A DNA stretch of 64,000 nucleotides from assembly GCA_002483085.1 (NCBI GenBank), contig DLHF01000062.1:22150-86149 (forward strand), read 5' to 3'. This DNA comes from Ignavibacteria bacterium UBA7675. GTDB taxonomy: Bacteria > Bacteroidota > Ignavibacteria > Kapaibacteriales > UB7675. Each line of letters opens with the position of its first letter. The stretch's first letter is position 1. Both the position numbers and the translations under genes were made by a program. Shown one piece after another: positions 47,795 to 57,978 of the stretch. The notes beneath the pieces were generated by a model. The model searched no databases and was not told where the DNA came from. It was given only the letters and a program-made list of their open reading frames with translations.

Positions 47795-49744
47795 TCAGTC
47801 ATCCAAGCGGCTCGTATTCTGTTCATCTTCGCACAGCGGAAGCTCGACGACAAAGGCACCACCACGCTCCCTGTCTTCATACCGGATGAACCCGTTCATC
47901 GCTGTTACTAACTTCTGTACAATAGAAAGCCCCAGCCCAGTCGAATGCTCGCCATCGGTAGGCATAGCGCTCAGACGCGAAAATTTCCCAAAAAGCCTGA
48001 CCTTGTCTTCGGCATTAATACCCGGCCCTTCATCCTTTACTTCGATGCGGACAATTTTGCCGGGAGCTTGCGTTTCCTGCGGCGCGGCAATCCCAATGTG
48101 CACATAGACACTACTCTTTTTCGGTGAAAACTTTACAGCATTGGAAATTAAATTATCGAACACGCTGTTCACTGCAGTTTTGTCGGCAAAGGCCAATGCA
48201 GCGGGTACCGTCGGCTCCACATAGAGAGATATTTCCTTCTGCTGGGCGCGATTACTGTATTCTTCGGCTACCATTACTGCCGCCGCAACGACATCGCAAG
48301 GTTCCGGCAGAATGCGCATCACCCCGGTTTCGATAGCGTTGAGGTCTAGCAACCGCCGCACTGTTTCGTTCATTCGCCGGGCAGTGTATTCTACTTTATC
48401 AATCTCACGCAAGGCCGTCTCGGGAATCGCCCGATCAAAATAGCGCTTCAGCACCGACGTAGAAAGTATAATTGATGTCAGCGGATTTTTTAGGTCGTGG
48501 CTTACAATGCCCAACAACTCACTCTTCTCATTGTTCAGTTCGCGGAGCTGGCCATTAACCGTAGAGAGATGATCATTGAGCACTTTTACTTCTTCGAATG
48601 TATCGCTCAGCCTACTGTAAGCTTCGGCCAGTTCGTTGTTTTTGAGCCGATAAATCTCCGCTTCGCGCTGCACCATCTCCGCTTCATGGCTATAGCGAAT
48701 GTAGGCAACCGTATGGCGTATCTGGTCGGTGGAAAGCTCTTCTTTTACCGTATGAAATTTCAGTAAATGCTCGTAGGCTTGTTCCATATCACCGAGCATA
48801 CGATAGCATTCGGCGAGTTCGCGGTGCACATTGCAAAGCGTTTCCTTGGATTGTACCTCCTCGGCTTGTATAAGTGCAATGTTCAGATACTCCTGTGCAC
48901 GCGCTACCTTGTTACAGGCAGTGTACAGTGCACCAATCGCCGTATTGCACATCGCCTCTCCCCAGAGGAATTTTGCCTTATCACATTCTCTGAGCGAGAC
49001 CCCATAGCACCTTAGTGCTTGCACTGGGTGGTTGGTTTTGCGGTAAATATCGCCAAGAGCAAACATCGAGGCAGCAGCCCCTGTGTCATCGCCCATCAAC
49101 TGGCGCAGGTCTAGGCTCTGCCGAAAGCAGCTCAGTGCTTCGGCGTAATTGCCCAATCCTTCGTAGGCACGCCCGGTATTCCATAGCAACATGGCTTTCT
49201 CAAGCGGCTTGTCGTCGTAGGTTTGCAGCTCGTGCGCCTGCGAAAAACAGTCGAAGGCTTTATAATAATCGCCCAATCCAGAATGTGCCCCGCCAATGTT
49301 TACAGTGCACAGAGCAATGTGTGCAATGTCGCCGAGTTCATCGCCAATCGACCGGCTCTTCAGAAAATACTCTAACGCTACAATCGTACCGCCGATGCGC
49401 GTGTACATCACACCAATCCACCGCAAGGCCGTGGCTAATCCCCGCTTGTCGCCGATGTTCTCGTAGAGATGCTGCGCCTCCAAGAACAAATAAAACGCTT
49501 TATCATTCCGCGAAGCATAGGTTTCGAGAATCCCTTTGTTGAGCGTGGCATCGGCAATGCCGCGAGTATAGTGCAGACGTCGAGCAGCAGCAAGCGCCTG
49601 CTCGCACATCTCCAATGCACGCGAGCGCTCATTACTGCGCAGCAGGTACGCTTCGCTATTCAGAACATCAATGTGCTCCAGTGCAATATCATCAGGCATA
49701 TTGTCGTGGATTGTCACCCCACCATCAGGGCATACTTCGTTCAT
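47795..49744 (-). CDS. TPR-repeat sensor histidine kinase
   Basis: The protein has 649 residues. About eight tetratricopeptide repeats fill residues about 20-340 (YFLKSRSIGDELGDIAHIAL, GRAYEGLGNYAEALSCFRQS). A coiled linker follows, then HisKA with H in GIVSHDLKNPLTS and an HATPase with NLISNAVKFSP, DEGPGI and STGLGLSIVQKL. No transmembrane helix or signal is seen, so it is cytosolic. No response regulator is adjacent (orphan kinase). A start at M16 (49699) is possible. Confidence 0.92.
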   Translation of the reverse strand: MNEVCPDGGVTIHDNMPDDIALEHIDVLNSEAYLLRSNERSRALEMCEQALAAARRLHYTRGIADATLNKGILETYASRNDKAFYLFLEAQHLYENIGDKRGLATALRWIGVMYTRIGGTIVALEYFLKSRSIGDELGDIAHIALCTVNIGGAHSGLGDYYKAFDCFSQAHELQTYDDKPLEKAMLLWNTGRAYEGLGNYAEALSCFRQSLDLRQLMGDDTGAAASMFALGDIYRKTNHPVQALRCYGVSLRECDKAKFLWGEAMCNTAIGALYTACNKVARAQEYLNIALIQAEEVQSKETLCNVHRELAECYRMLGDMEQAYEHLLKFHTVKEELSTDQIRHTVAYIRYSHEAEMVQREAEIYRLKNNELAEAYSRLSDTFEEVKVLNDHLSTVNGQLRELNNEKSELLGIVSHDLKNPLTSIILSTSVLKRYFDRAIPETALREIDKVEYTARRMNETVRRLLDLNAIETGVMRILPEPCDVVAAAVMVAEEYSNRAQQKEISLYVEPTVPAALAFADKTAVNSVFDNLISNAVKFSPKKSSVYVHIGIAAPQETQAPGKIVRIEVKDEGPGINAEDKVRLFGKFSRLSAMPTDGEHSTGLGLSIVQKLVTAMNGFIRYEDRERGGAFVVELPLCEDEQNTSRLDD

Positions 49745-50059
49745 GATATGTCCGCAAACACAAAAGAGAGCAACAACAGTCGCATTGCGCCGTTATCGGC
49801 AGAAAACTACGTTCTCTGAAGTCGCCTACCGTTCTTTCGTGAGCACAAGCGTCTTTGCTCCGGCGTTCTGTCTCTGCACCGCGCTGCACCACCGCCGCGT
49901 GCTGTCCGCCCTTCTGCGCCCTTGTGCAGACGTCAAGCAACGGCTACACACTGCATTCCGCAGCAATAACGAACAAAGGAAACGACCAGCCGCAGCGGTC
50001 AACTCCACACACACTATACAGAATCGAAAACACAACTGTAGACGATTTCTCTACAACTG
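49745..50059. other. Intergenic, contains repeat copy G
   Basis: This 315-bp gap lies between minus-strand genes. On the minus strand 49940-49845 reads GCAGCGCGGTGCAGAGAC followed by AAGACGCTTGTG, the right end of the dispersed repeat (partial copy). The remainder shows nothing and should contain the TPR kinase promoter. Confidence 0.5.
49845..49940 (-). repeat. Dispersed intergenic repeat, copy G (partial)
   Basis: Only the right third is recognisable (GGTGCAGCGCGGTGCAGAGA, then CGGAGCAAAGACGC). The left end and core are absent or too diverged to identify. Confidence 0.5.
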
Positions 50060-51229
50060 CTACAAGACCTCAAACACAAAAAACTTCAGATACAACGTCT
50101 CTGGCATGCTGAATAGGACCGGGTGATCGGGCGACTGACTGCCGCGAAATACCAAGCGCATTTGTCGGCCTTCGCGCATTGCCTGCTCGTGAATAATACC
50201 GAGGAACATCTCTTCGCTGATATGATGCGAGCAGCTTCCTGTTACAAGCAATCCTTCTGGCGGCAGCAATCGTATGCCAAATCTATTAATCTTTTCATAA
50301 CCGCGCTTTGCAGCGTGTATCTGCTTGCGGCTTTTAGTAAAGGCCGGTGGATCGAGGATCACCATATCCCACTGCGGTCCAGCCGCCGCCTCGCGCTCCA
50401 ACCACGCAAACACTTCTTCTTCGGCAAATTCGGCGCTGCCCATACCATTGAGCTCTGCATTGCGCTTGCAGCGTTCAATTGCCTGTGCCGAGCTGTCCAA
50501 GCCGAGCACGCGCGCTGCTCCTCCCTTTGCCGCGTTAAGAGCAAAGCCACCCTGGTTGGTAAAGCAATCGAGTACTCGCAGCCCGCTAGCAAGCTCCTGT
50601 ACTCGCTTTCGGTTCAGCTTCTGGTCGAGAAAATACCCCGTTTTTTGCCCTTCGAGAAGATTAATACCAAAGCGAACGCCGTTTTCTTCCATAATAAATT
50701 CGCTCGGCATCTCGCCCCACAGCACGCCTTCGCGCAGTTCCAGCCCTTCGATCTCGCGCAGCCGAGAGTTGTTCTTTTCTATGATTCCACGCGTCTCGGG
50801 AAAAATATCAATCAGCGCTTTGGTGATAATGTCCAGCCGCTGCTCCATGCCTGCGGACAGCACCTGGAAAGCGAAGTAGTCGCCATAGCGGTCGATAATA
50901 AGCCCGGGAAGGAAGTCGGACTCCCCAAATACAAAGCGATACGAGGTTTCTCCTGCAAACAGGCGCTCGCGGTACTTCTTTGCGCTCTGGAACCGCTCAG
51001 TAAAGAAAGCGTGGTCGAGCTCGGTGTCGTCGCTCTGCAAAAGCCGCACAGCAATCAGGCTGGCGGGATTGAACAATCCCGTGCCAAACGACTCGCCTTC
51101 GGCTGATTCTACCTGTACCACGCTGCCCGCCGGTATCTCCGGTACCTGCTCTAATTCGTTGCTGAACACCCACAGGTGTCCCATGCGTACCCGTCTGTCG
51201 TGTTTCTTTTTTAGTCGTACTGTTGTCAT
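50060..51229 (-). CDS. rlmI: RlmI-like class I rRNA methyltransferase
   Basis: The protein has 389 residues. The N-terminal PUA domain is VRLKKKHDRRVRMGHLWVFS. The methyltransferase fold has VLDCFTNQGGFALNAAKGGA, VLGLDSSAQAIERCKRN and the catalytic-type DMVILDPPAFTKSRK motif. This fits RlmI (m5C1962 of 23S rRNA). I start it at ATG 51229 because GGAG lies eight bases upstream, inside the longer frame. It is flanked by repeat copies G and H. Confidence 0.9.
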   Translation of the reverse strand: MTTVRLKKKHDRRVRMGHLWVFSNELEQVPEIPAGSVVQVESAEGESFGTGLFNPASLIAVRLLQSDDTELDHAFFTERFQSAKKYRERLFAGETSYRFVFGESDFLPGLIIDRYGDYFAFQVLSAGMEQRLDIITKALIDIFPETRGIIEKNNSRLREIEGLELREGVLWGEMPSEFIMEENGVRFGINLLEGQKTGYFLDQKLNRKRVQELASGLRVLDCFTNQGGFALNAAKGGAARVLGLDSSAQAIERCKRNAELNGMGSAEFAEEEVFAWLEREAAAGPQWDMVILDPPAFTKSRKQIHAAKRGYEKINRFGIRLLPPEGLLVTGSCSHHISEEMFLGIIHEQAMREGRQMRLVFRGSQSPDHPVLFSMPETLYLKFFVFEVL

Positions 51230-51389
51230 TCCATGCTCCATGATTCACTGCTTATCCGTTGCCTTTTTCGACAGACCGGACTAATCTTTTCTCTACGTTT
51301 ACTTGCAGAACACCTACCTTTTCTACGGCAGTATCTACTTGTATTTTGGAAAGGTCATGCGCTGCACAATGCTCCTGCGGTATGGGCTG

Positions 51390-51455
51390 GCAGCCACGCG
51401 GCGGCTGTGCTGCGCGGTGCAGCGACCAAGCGTTACGGACAGAGACCGAAGCGCC
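51390..51455 (+). repeat. Dispersed intergenic repeat, copy H (partial)
   Basis: The sequence CACGCGGCGG, GCTGCGCGGTGCAGCGACC and CAGAGACCGAAGCGCC match the right end of the family. The left end is not found in this 299-bp gap between rlmI and the S8 protease gene. Confidence 0.55.
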
Positions 51456-51528
51456 AGTCCTGTGCAGTATAGCTACGCGAGCGATCCTGCGGATTATGCT
51501 TTTAAAATCACTGTGGTATGTCGTGCAC

Positions 51529-54500
51529 TTATCGCTGCACAACAAACGAGCGCACAAGCATGCGGCCATCAGGCGTTTGTAGGCGATACAGATACACACC
51601 CGAGGCAAGCCGTTCAAGCGGAATATCGAGCGTCGCCGTTCCCGCCTGCTTTACCATACTGCCCGACCATACAATAGCACCGGGCATGCTCACTACTTCC
51701 GCGCGCACCGCACCAGCTATGGGCAATTCGAGCGAGATAGTAAGCAGGTCGCTAGCGGGCTGCGGATAATGATGAGAGCTTATCGCAGCTAGTTTTTCAT
51801 CCACACCAACAGTGGAAGCCTGAGCTATACCGGTAAGCGATACTGATATCGGAGTCGGGTCTGCGTCGCTGGTCACTTTTAGCGTGGATGTGCGGTATCC
51901 GCTTTTTACTGGTGCAAACACAATATCTACGGCAAGGCTCTTACCGGGAGCGACAACAGCGGGAAGCGCTGGCAATGGTACAACACTGTAGACTCCTTCT
52001 TCGGCAGTGCCGCCAGTGATCAGAAGCTCGGATACCAAAACATCTTTTATCCCTGTATTGGAAAAAAGAACTGTGCGCGTCGCTGTCGAGCCAACGACCA
52101 CTGTACCAAAAGCCACCGAAGAAACATCCGCAGCTAGCATTTTCTCGCGCGGAAGAGTACTCTCTGTATAGCCTAACGCTGCACCTACTGTCCATAAGCG
52201 CATTCTGGTACCCGACGCTGCGCCTGCCGACTGCAAGGTAAGCCCTCTTTGACCGGTGCGGTGCGAGCCCCAAGTACGGCCATTGTCCATTGTAGCCAGC
52301 ATTTCACTTCCGCTGCCAACAGCAACCGTTTGCGACGAGCCTTCGGCAGAATACAAGCCAATGGGTTGGAAATTCACCGTCGAGAAATTAAACAGATTCG
52401 TCGCCCATGTTTTGCCACTGTCGATTGTTGAAGCTACAAGAGTCGGAAGGTTGGCATCCGCCCCTGTGCGGTACAGCGCAACACCGCGATCGGGCGAAGC
52501 GAACGACACAGCCAGCACCACAGCATTAGAAACAACGGTAGATGTTTTCCACGACTGCCCGCGATCATTTGAATAGATGACACGGCCTTTGGAAGTGCCA
52601 AACCACACTTTATCTCCAGACTGCCCGGCAGCTCCTACGAGGCTTTGCTCGCCCGAAATAGGCGTAGGAACAGAGTTCACCTGTGTCCAGGTACCGCCAG
52701 CATCGGTTGTTCGCCCTATTCCCCATCTCGACGACAGTGGATCGCCGAGAAAAATGCCATTGGTATTGTCGAAAAAGTACACGCCATTAATAAAGTTCGT
52801 GATCGACGATACACTTCTGTTCGTCCAGTTCTGTCCGCCATCAGTTGTTTTCAGTATCTCAGCATTGCCGCCCTGCGCTGCACTTACGCCTACATAGGCT
52901 GTTGAGTTGGAGCGTGCCGCCACTGCAAAAGCGGGTTTAGTGGTAAAGCGGTTTGGGGAACCAACTGAAGACGAAAGGAAATAGCCACCATCGGACTTAA
53001 AGCCTACAGCCCAGCAGACATCGAGCGCAGGAGCAGAGGCGGACTGCCACTGTACATCAATCGGGTACAGCGGATATTGTACCTTCGTGCTTGTGTTGCC
53101 ATTTGCGGGAAGCGCTACTGGTATGGACACGCGCTCGTAGTCCTCGTATTCGCCGCTTTTGTACGTCAGCAATACATCCACATTGCCATCGCTCCAGGGC
53201 GTAAGCGGCGAGAGCTGTACCGTAAGCGTAAACGACTGTTCTGCTAAGGTCGCCAACGTACCAACGGAAAAACTCGTCGTCGGCAACGAAGTAAATCCGT
53301 CGAGCGCACGAGCTGTCACCTGCACATTGGGAGCCGCAGCGAGATAATTTTTCAGGGTAATTTTTACTGGCGTCGGATCGAGAGTTCTAATTTTGCTTTC
53401 AGCCGCATCTGGCAGAACATCCACAGTTGTCGACGAAATACCTGGGAGCCGCTGCCCGCTGGTGAATGTTTTGTTGTACTGCACAGCGCGGTAGGCGTTT
53501 ACCCGACCATAGAATAGATAGCGCGTTTCCGAGGTCGTCCCGGTAATCACATTATCGCACGTACTGCGGATTTGCTGGAGGATTTGTCGCGGTGTCCAAT
53601 CGGGATGCACTGATTTCACCAATGCCGCTACCCCCGCCACCATTGGCGATGCAATAGATGTACCGCTTGTGCCTGCGTACTGGTTGTCCGGGGCAGTAGT
53701 TCTCACATTATCGCCCGGAGCATACACAAACGTGCGTGCGCCGTAGTTCGAGAAGTCGGCGAGGCCATCAGTAGCCTGTGTAGCACCCACCGACAGCACA
53801 TTTGGATAATTCGATGGATAGTGCGCTACCGGCGCTACATCGGTGAACATTGTTTCGTTGCCAGACGCAGCAACCACCAGCGACCCCATAGCCATAGCTT
53901 GCGTAATAATATCGAGTTCTGCCGGGCTGCTGCCAATCCCGCCCCAGCTACAGTTAATCACATCAGCGCCGAGCCTTGCCGCGTAGAGAATTGCTTCATA
54001 GCCACGGTAGACACCCTGAGTAGAACCATTGTCGGAGCCACATTTTATAGGAACATACCGGCAGTTGAAACCCATACCGGCAATGCCTTTTGCATTGTCT
54101 GTTACAGCCGCTGCTGCTCCGGCCACTGTTGTGCCGTGGCTGCGCACATCGTACCACTGGAGATTGTTTACCCGCACTTTCGGGTCGTTGTCTTCCTGAT
54201 ACTGTCCATTAAAAATCTGCTGCAAAGAAACATTCCCCACAAAATCCCAGCCGTGGACATCGTCGATCTTGCCGTTGTTGTCGTCGTCCTTGCCATTGCC
54301 TGCTATTTCATTCGGATTAGTCCAGAGATTGCCGGCCAGGTCTTCGTGTTCGTAGTCTACACCAGTATCGACAATGGCGATCAGCACATCCTTGCTGCCT
54401 TTGGTAACATCCCACGCCTGCTCGGCCTGCACTTTCTGCGCTGCGTACTGTTGCGAAAGAAGCGGATCGTTGGGCTTGTAGTCAGCGTAGCGGTTATACA

Positions 54501-54963
54501 CCGGCACAGCGTATTCCACTTCAGGATTGCGCGAGAGCTCGATGCACACATCGTACACATTTATAGCAGTGTTGTACGCTACTTCATACATTCTCCCTAC
54601 TCCGCCCATGTCCGGCACCGACATCGTATTCTCATATGCAGCAAACGGTGCACGCACCGAACGCACGTCGTACAAAGCCAATCCCTGTGTAAGTGCCGTG
54701 GACATAAAGCCCTTTGCATTCGGCGACACTGCGATCTTTCCACGTGTTTTTATAATAACTGTGTTGGGCAAATAGCTTCCCGCAGGATGGCGCACAACCA
54801 AGTGTTGTGGAATAACCGGAGTAGAGACAGGAACAACCGGAGAAATTTGGCTGGCATGTGCAAAAGGAGCAGCAGCATGTGCAGTTGCAATAGCGGCTGT
54901 CACCGAGGCAAAACAAACGAGCGCAGCTACGCACAGCCGCAGGGATGAGGTAAACACAGACAT
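51529..54963 (-). CDS. Secreted S8 (subtilisin-like) protease with T9SS domain
   Basis: The protein has 1144 residues from ATG 54963 (signal peptide MSVFTSSLRLCVAALVCFAS). The subtilase triad is complete: Asp in IAIVDTGVDYEHEDL, His in SHGTTVAGAAA, and Ser in GTSIASPMVAGVAALV. After the catalytic domain come an Ig-like region, Ycf48-like propeller repeats (TWTQVNSV, GQSWKTS, GKTWATN) and an ASH-type domain (VAFGTVVVGSTATRTVLFSN). The C-terminal T9SS domain (YPQPASDLLTISLEL ... LVRSFVVQR) is last. The longest frame adds 70 codons with no signal and overlaps the next gene; I reject it. Confidence 0.93.
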   Translation of the reverse strand: MSVFTSSLRLCVAALVCFASVTAAIATAHAAAPFAHASQISPVVPVSTPVIPQHLVVRHPAGSYLPNTVIIKTRGKIAVSPNAKGFMSTALTQGLALYDVRSVRAPFAAYENTMSVPDMGGVGRMYEVAYNTAINVYDVCIELSRNPEVEYAVPVYNRYADYKPNDPLLSQQYAAQKVQAEQAWDVTKGSKDVLIAIVDTGVDYEHEDLAGNLWTNPNEIAGNGKDDDNNGKIDDVHGWDFVGNVSLQQIFNGQYQEDNDPKVRVNNLQWYDVRSHGTTVAGAAAAVTDNAKGIAGMGFNCRYVPIKCGSDNGSTQGVYRGYEAILYAARLGADVINCSWGGIGSSPAELDIITQAMAMGSLVVAASGNETMFTDVAPVAHYPSNYPNVLSVGATQATDGLADFSNYGARTFVYAPGDNVRTTAPDNQYAGTSGTSIASPMVAGVAALVKSVHPDWTPRQILQQIRSTCDNVITGTTSETRYLFYGRVNAYRAVQYNKTFTSGQRLPGISSTTVDVLPDAAESKIRTLDPTPVKITLKNYLAAAPNVQVTARALDGFTSLPTTSFSVGTLATLAEQSFTLTVQLSPLTPWSDGNVDVLLTYKSGEYEDYERVSIPVALPANGNTSTKVQYPLYPIDVQWQSASAPALDVCWAVGFKSDGGYFLSSSVGSPNRFTTKPAFAVAARSNSTAYVGVSAAQGGNAEILKTTDGGQNWTNRSVSSITNFINGVYFFDNTNGIFLGDPLSSRWGIGRTTDAGGTWTQVNSVPTPISGEQSLVGAAGQSGDKVWFGTSKGRVIYSNDRGQSWKTSTVVSNAVVLAVSFASPDRGVALYRTGADANLPTLVASTIDSGKTWATNLFNFSTVNFQPIGLYSAEGSSQTVAVGSGSEMLATMDNGRTWGSHRTGQRGLTLQSAGAASGTRMRLWTVGAALGYTESTLPREKMLAADVSSVAFGTVVVGSTATRTVLFSNTGIKDVLVSELLITGGTAEEGVYSVVPLPALPAVVAPGKSLAVDIVFAPVKSGYRTSTLKVTSDADPTPISVSLTGIAQASTVGVDEKLAAISSHHYPQPASDLLTISLELPIAGAVRAEVVSMPGAIVWSGSMVKQAGTATLDIPLERLASGVYLYRLQTPDGRMLVRSFVVQR

Positions 54964-55102
54964 ACGCAATCCGGGAAAATGAAGGATGTCGTCAGGGAAT
55001 TCTTGAATATACAATCGCTTGCGGTTTTTCGGAAACCAAATAACACAACCGTGTGCATATCCTCTACCGCTCTGGGCAGGCTGTGGAATACAAGCGCAAC
55101 AG

Positions 55103-55504
55103 CTATGACAGCGCATCACCAAGCGCATAGGAACGCCGTACTGGAATCTGGACTTCATAGGGAAGGGGAACACCTTCGATGTACACGCGCATCACAATTG
55201 TGCCCGGAGCAAAGGTAGCCCGAACGCGGGCAGATAACTCCGATGTACCGACAATCTTCCCGCTTTCTTCTCCCTCTATAATACGGAACTGTGCGGAGCG
55301 ATGGCTCCAAGAAGTACTGCCAAAGACATTGAGCAGGCGAACTTCCACCACAGCTTCCGACTTTCCATCGGGGTACAGCGTTTCGGGCATTACGACCACA
55401 TCAATGTTCCGCACATTGCTCATCGCAGCATAGAGCAAATAGCCTATTACGGCCAGCACAACAAGAACTGCTGCGATATTAATAAAACGCGGTCGGAGGT
55501 TCAT
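55103..55504 (-). CDS. Membrane-anchored beta-domain protein, unknown
   Basis: The protein has 133 residues. One N-terminal membrane helix (INIAAVLVVLAVIGYLLYAA) is followed by an Ig-like beta domain (EAVVEVRLLNVFG, RATFAPGTIVMRVYIEG). It is probably an inner-membrane protein facing the periplasm. It lies 139 bp upstream of the S8 protease gene and 108 bp downstream of the helicase gene, same strand. I do not recognise the family. Confidence 0.65.
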   Translation of the reverse strand: MNLRPRFINIAAVLVVLAVIGYLLYAAMSNVRNIDVVVMPETLYPDGKSEAVVEVRLLNVFGSTSWSHRSAQFRIIEGEESGKIVGTSELSARVRATFAPGTIVMRVYIEGVPLPYEVQIPVRRSYALGDALS

Positions 55505-55612
55505 AGCTACATCAAGAAGTATTTGCGGACAGGCTTTTCTATAGACACACGGGAATCAAGCGCTGTGCATACCGGGCTCTATGTTCTCCATATCGGCACT
55601 GCTCCGAGGCAT

Positions 55613-57412
55613 TTACACCATACGGCGCATGGCAATGCAGTGCGAAAGCCAGTCGCGCTTTTTCGTCAGTTCGGGAATGCTCATCTGCTCCTGCGCCTTT
55701 GCAAAGCGGCGCTTGGCTTCTGCATGGATCACACTTACTTCTACGGTGCGGCCAGCAGATTTAAGAATATACGACAGCTTCGACGCGAGATTTGCACATT
55801 CCTGCCGCAGTTCCTGCTCGCGGGCAGCCACATCTACCACTTTTTGCATGGCGGGCTGCTGGGCGGCAGACTGCGAACGAGAAAAATCGGGAAAGAGCTC
55901 CAGGCTGTGTGTCTCTGTGCCCTTGTGCTGCACATCCGTAAGTTCCCACATGCTTTCCTGCTGCACGGGCGTAGCGCGCTCCACAATTTCGTCGAGCAGG
56001 CGCACCTGTTTCATTTTAATGCCAAGCTGTTCCTCGTTGGATATCCATTCGAGGATGTGCACCACGCCCGAATCGTTGGCGGCGTATATATCGCACACAT
56101 TGGCTTCTTCGCTGAATCCATCGAAGTAGCGCATGCCGCGAAATATCTGCTGCATCGTCTTCGAAAAAGCTCGTACAAGGTCGGCCTTTACGATGATACT
56201 AATCGGCTTGATGTCGGTGCCTTCGCCTATCATATCTACCTGTACCATCACGTCGACATGGCCGTTGCGATAATCGTCCAAGAGCTTCAGCCGCTCCTGT
56301 TCAGGAACGTCTTGCCCTATGCGCGCCGACCGAATGCCGGGAAAGCGATCCTGCACAAATTCCAGAATAGAAGCCGCGTGTTTGTTGCTCATGGCAATCA
56401 CGAGCATCTGGTGGTCGCGGAAGCCAGAAGTAGCGCCGCTCTTACTGCGTTCCTCGCGCAGCGCTCGCCGCTTCTCCGCAAAACGGTCGAAGGCGGGCAT
56501 GAGCAGCGATTGCAGGTACACATCGTGGAATCGCAGCTTTTTGCGGGCGAGAAAAGCGTCGATATCAGACTTCGATTTGGAGATATCGGTCATTTGCGCC
56601 AGCGACATTTCCACCATCTCGCCGGTGTCGGTGCGCGTCATCTTGATCTTGTAGTCGATCACATGCGCATCCACTCGCTTGAGAATTTTCCCTTCCTGGT
56701 GTGCATCGCGCAGCGATACTTCGTGGAGCGCTACATAGTATTGCTCCTTTTGCCCGTTGTTGTTCCGCACTTCAAACGGCACGCCAAACAGCGTTTTGTT
56801 GTCCGAACGCATCGGCGTTCCAGAAAGCGCTACGCTGCACGCGCTGGCAAATTCCGACAGCTTGGAGGCCCAAAGCCCTTCGTCGGATAAATGATGCACT
56901 TCGTCGAAGACAAACATGCACGGTGCCGCTTCGCAAAAAGCGTGCAGAGCTTTATGCCCACCGCGACCGCTTGCGTACTGGTAGGTCGTGATAATAATCT
57001 GCGTGTGAAGATTCTTGAGAAATACTCGCTCGGAGTCCGCTACGCAGTAGGAAAAAGCAGGCGCGCCAATACTGTGGAATACACGCGTTAGCTCTTTGGG
57101 GTCGGCGTACTGGTCGCGCAGATTGCCCCGTGGTACAAAAACAACGAGCTTCTGGGCCACCCCAAGCGCATGGGCAATAACAAACGACGACAGGGCTGTA
57201 ATAGTCTTGCCATAACCGGGGACAAATACTCCGAGGTGATTAACCTCGCCTTTACGCAATGCAGATGCCAAGCGCAGCAAAAACTGCTCCTGCCCCTGCC
57301 TGAATCGAAAACCATTGCGTAGAGTAATTCCCGGGAGTTCTGCTGCTGCGGATTCCTTCCGACCAGGCAACAACGATGTGCCATGTTGAGAATGCAACCC
57401 AACCATATCCAA
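55613..57412 (-). CDS. SF2 DEAD/DEAH-type helicase
   Basis: The protein has 599 residues. Helicase core: Q-like FRQGQEQFLL, motif I VPGYGKTITAL, motif II CMFVFDEVHHLSD (DEVH), motif III ALSGTPMRSD, motif V MIGEGTDIKP. Motif VI reads MQQIFRGMRY instead of Q-x-x-G-R-x-x-R. The C-terminal about 150 residues are helical (QELRQECANLASKLSYILKS). It resembles restriction-type or phage-like SF2 ATPases, but no methylase or nuclease is adjacent, so its role is open. Repeat copy F lies upstream. Confidence 0.85.
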   Translation of the reverse strand: MDMVGLHSQHGTSLLPGRKESAAAELPGITLRNGFRFRQGQEQFLLRLASALRKGEVNHLGVFVPGYGKTITALSSFVIAHALGVAQKLVVFVPRGNLRDQYADPKELTRVFHSIGAPAFSYCVADSERVFLKNLHTQIIITTYQYASGRGGHKALHAFCEAAPCMFVFDEVHHLSDEGLWASKLSEFASACSVALSGTPMRSDNKTLFGVPFEVRNNNGQKEQYYVALHEVSLRDAHQEGKILKRVDAHVIDYKIKMTRTDTGEMVEMSLAQMTDISKSKSDIDAFLARKKLRFHDVYLQSLLMPAFDRFAEKRRALREERSKSGATSGFRDHQMLVIAMSNKHAASILEFVQDRFPGIRSARIGQDVPEQERLKLLDDYRNGHVDVMVQVDMIGEGTDIKPISIIVKADLVRAFSKTMQQIFRGMRYFDGFSEEANVCDIYAANDSGVVHILEWISNEEQLGIKMKQVRLLDEIVERATPVQQESMWELTDVQHKGTETHSLELFPDFSRSQSAAQQPAMQKVVDVAAREQELRQECANLASKLSYILKSAGRTVEVSVIHAEAKRRFAKAQEQMSIPELTKKRDWLSHCIAMRRMV

Positions 57413-57978
57413 ATGTTATCAGTAGTCTTGATGCTGCGGAAGTGTTCTCCCCGCCTGCTGTCGAGCGGGGAAAGTTCGTGCCAAAGATACGGTGTTCGCG
57501 CTCCCTGTGCAAGCAAGTGCAGTACGCCAAACGAAGTTTTTTCCGTTGGTGGCGTACCGGGAAACCTTACTACACATTTCCCGGAGAACTGCTACAAAAA
57601 AATGGAACCGCCAGTAGAAAAGCTCGTGCTGCAAAGGCAAAAGACACTACAAGGGAATAGCGTGGCAAGGCTCGTAATCGCGCATACAACAAAAATTTCG
57701 CCCATTCTATGGCTGTAGGAATGATGTGGCACGGGCGGCTCCGGCCAGGCGATTAGTCGCTGTCACCGGTCGCACACACCGGCTTTCCGTTGGCCAAAGG
57801 CTTGCCGCCCTAAAAACAGCCGTAAACCGAAAAAACACACCCGATCTGTGAACCTTGCGCCTGCGGGGTGTAGCGCTTGCTCTTCCCGTAGTGCGGTTGG
57901 GGTAGAACCGCACGTGGCCGGATATGCAACGCGGTGCAAAGGCAAAGCGGTAGGCCGCAGACAGAAAGCACAAGAACA
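57413..57978. other. Intergenic, mostly repeat copy F
   Basis: This 566-bp gap lies between two minus-strand genes. The right half is repeat copy F; the left half should carry the helicase promoter. No gene is seen. Confidence 0.55.
57725..57971 (+). repeat. Dispersed intergenic repeat, copy F
   Basis: The left end is TGTGGCACGGGC, the exact core is at 57757-57774, and the right end is ATATGCAACGCGGTGCAAAG followed by CCGCAGACAGAAAGC. It ends 8 bp from the stop of the next minus-strand gene. Confidence 0.72.

Noticed and set aside
50123..51106. 327-codon plus-strand frame
   Set aside because: It is antisense to the RlmI-like methyltransferase, without domains.
54964..55173. Longer N-terminus for the S8 protease
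   Set aside because: It would overlap the upstream gene and bury the signal peptide; the Met at 54963 directly precedes a good signal sequence.
55301..56890. 529-codon plus-strand frame
   Set aside because: It is the antisense shadow of the SF2 helicase; the helicase has all its motifs and this frame has none.
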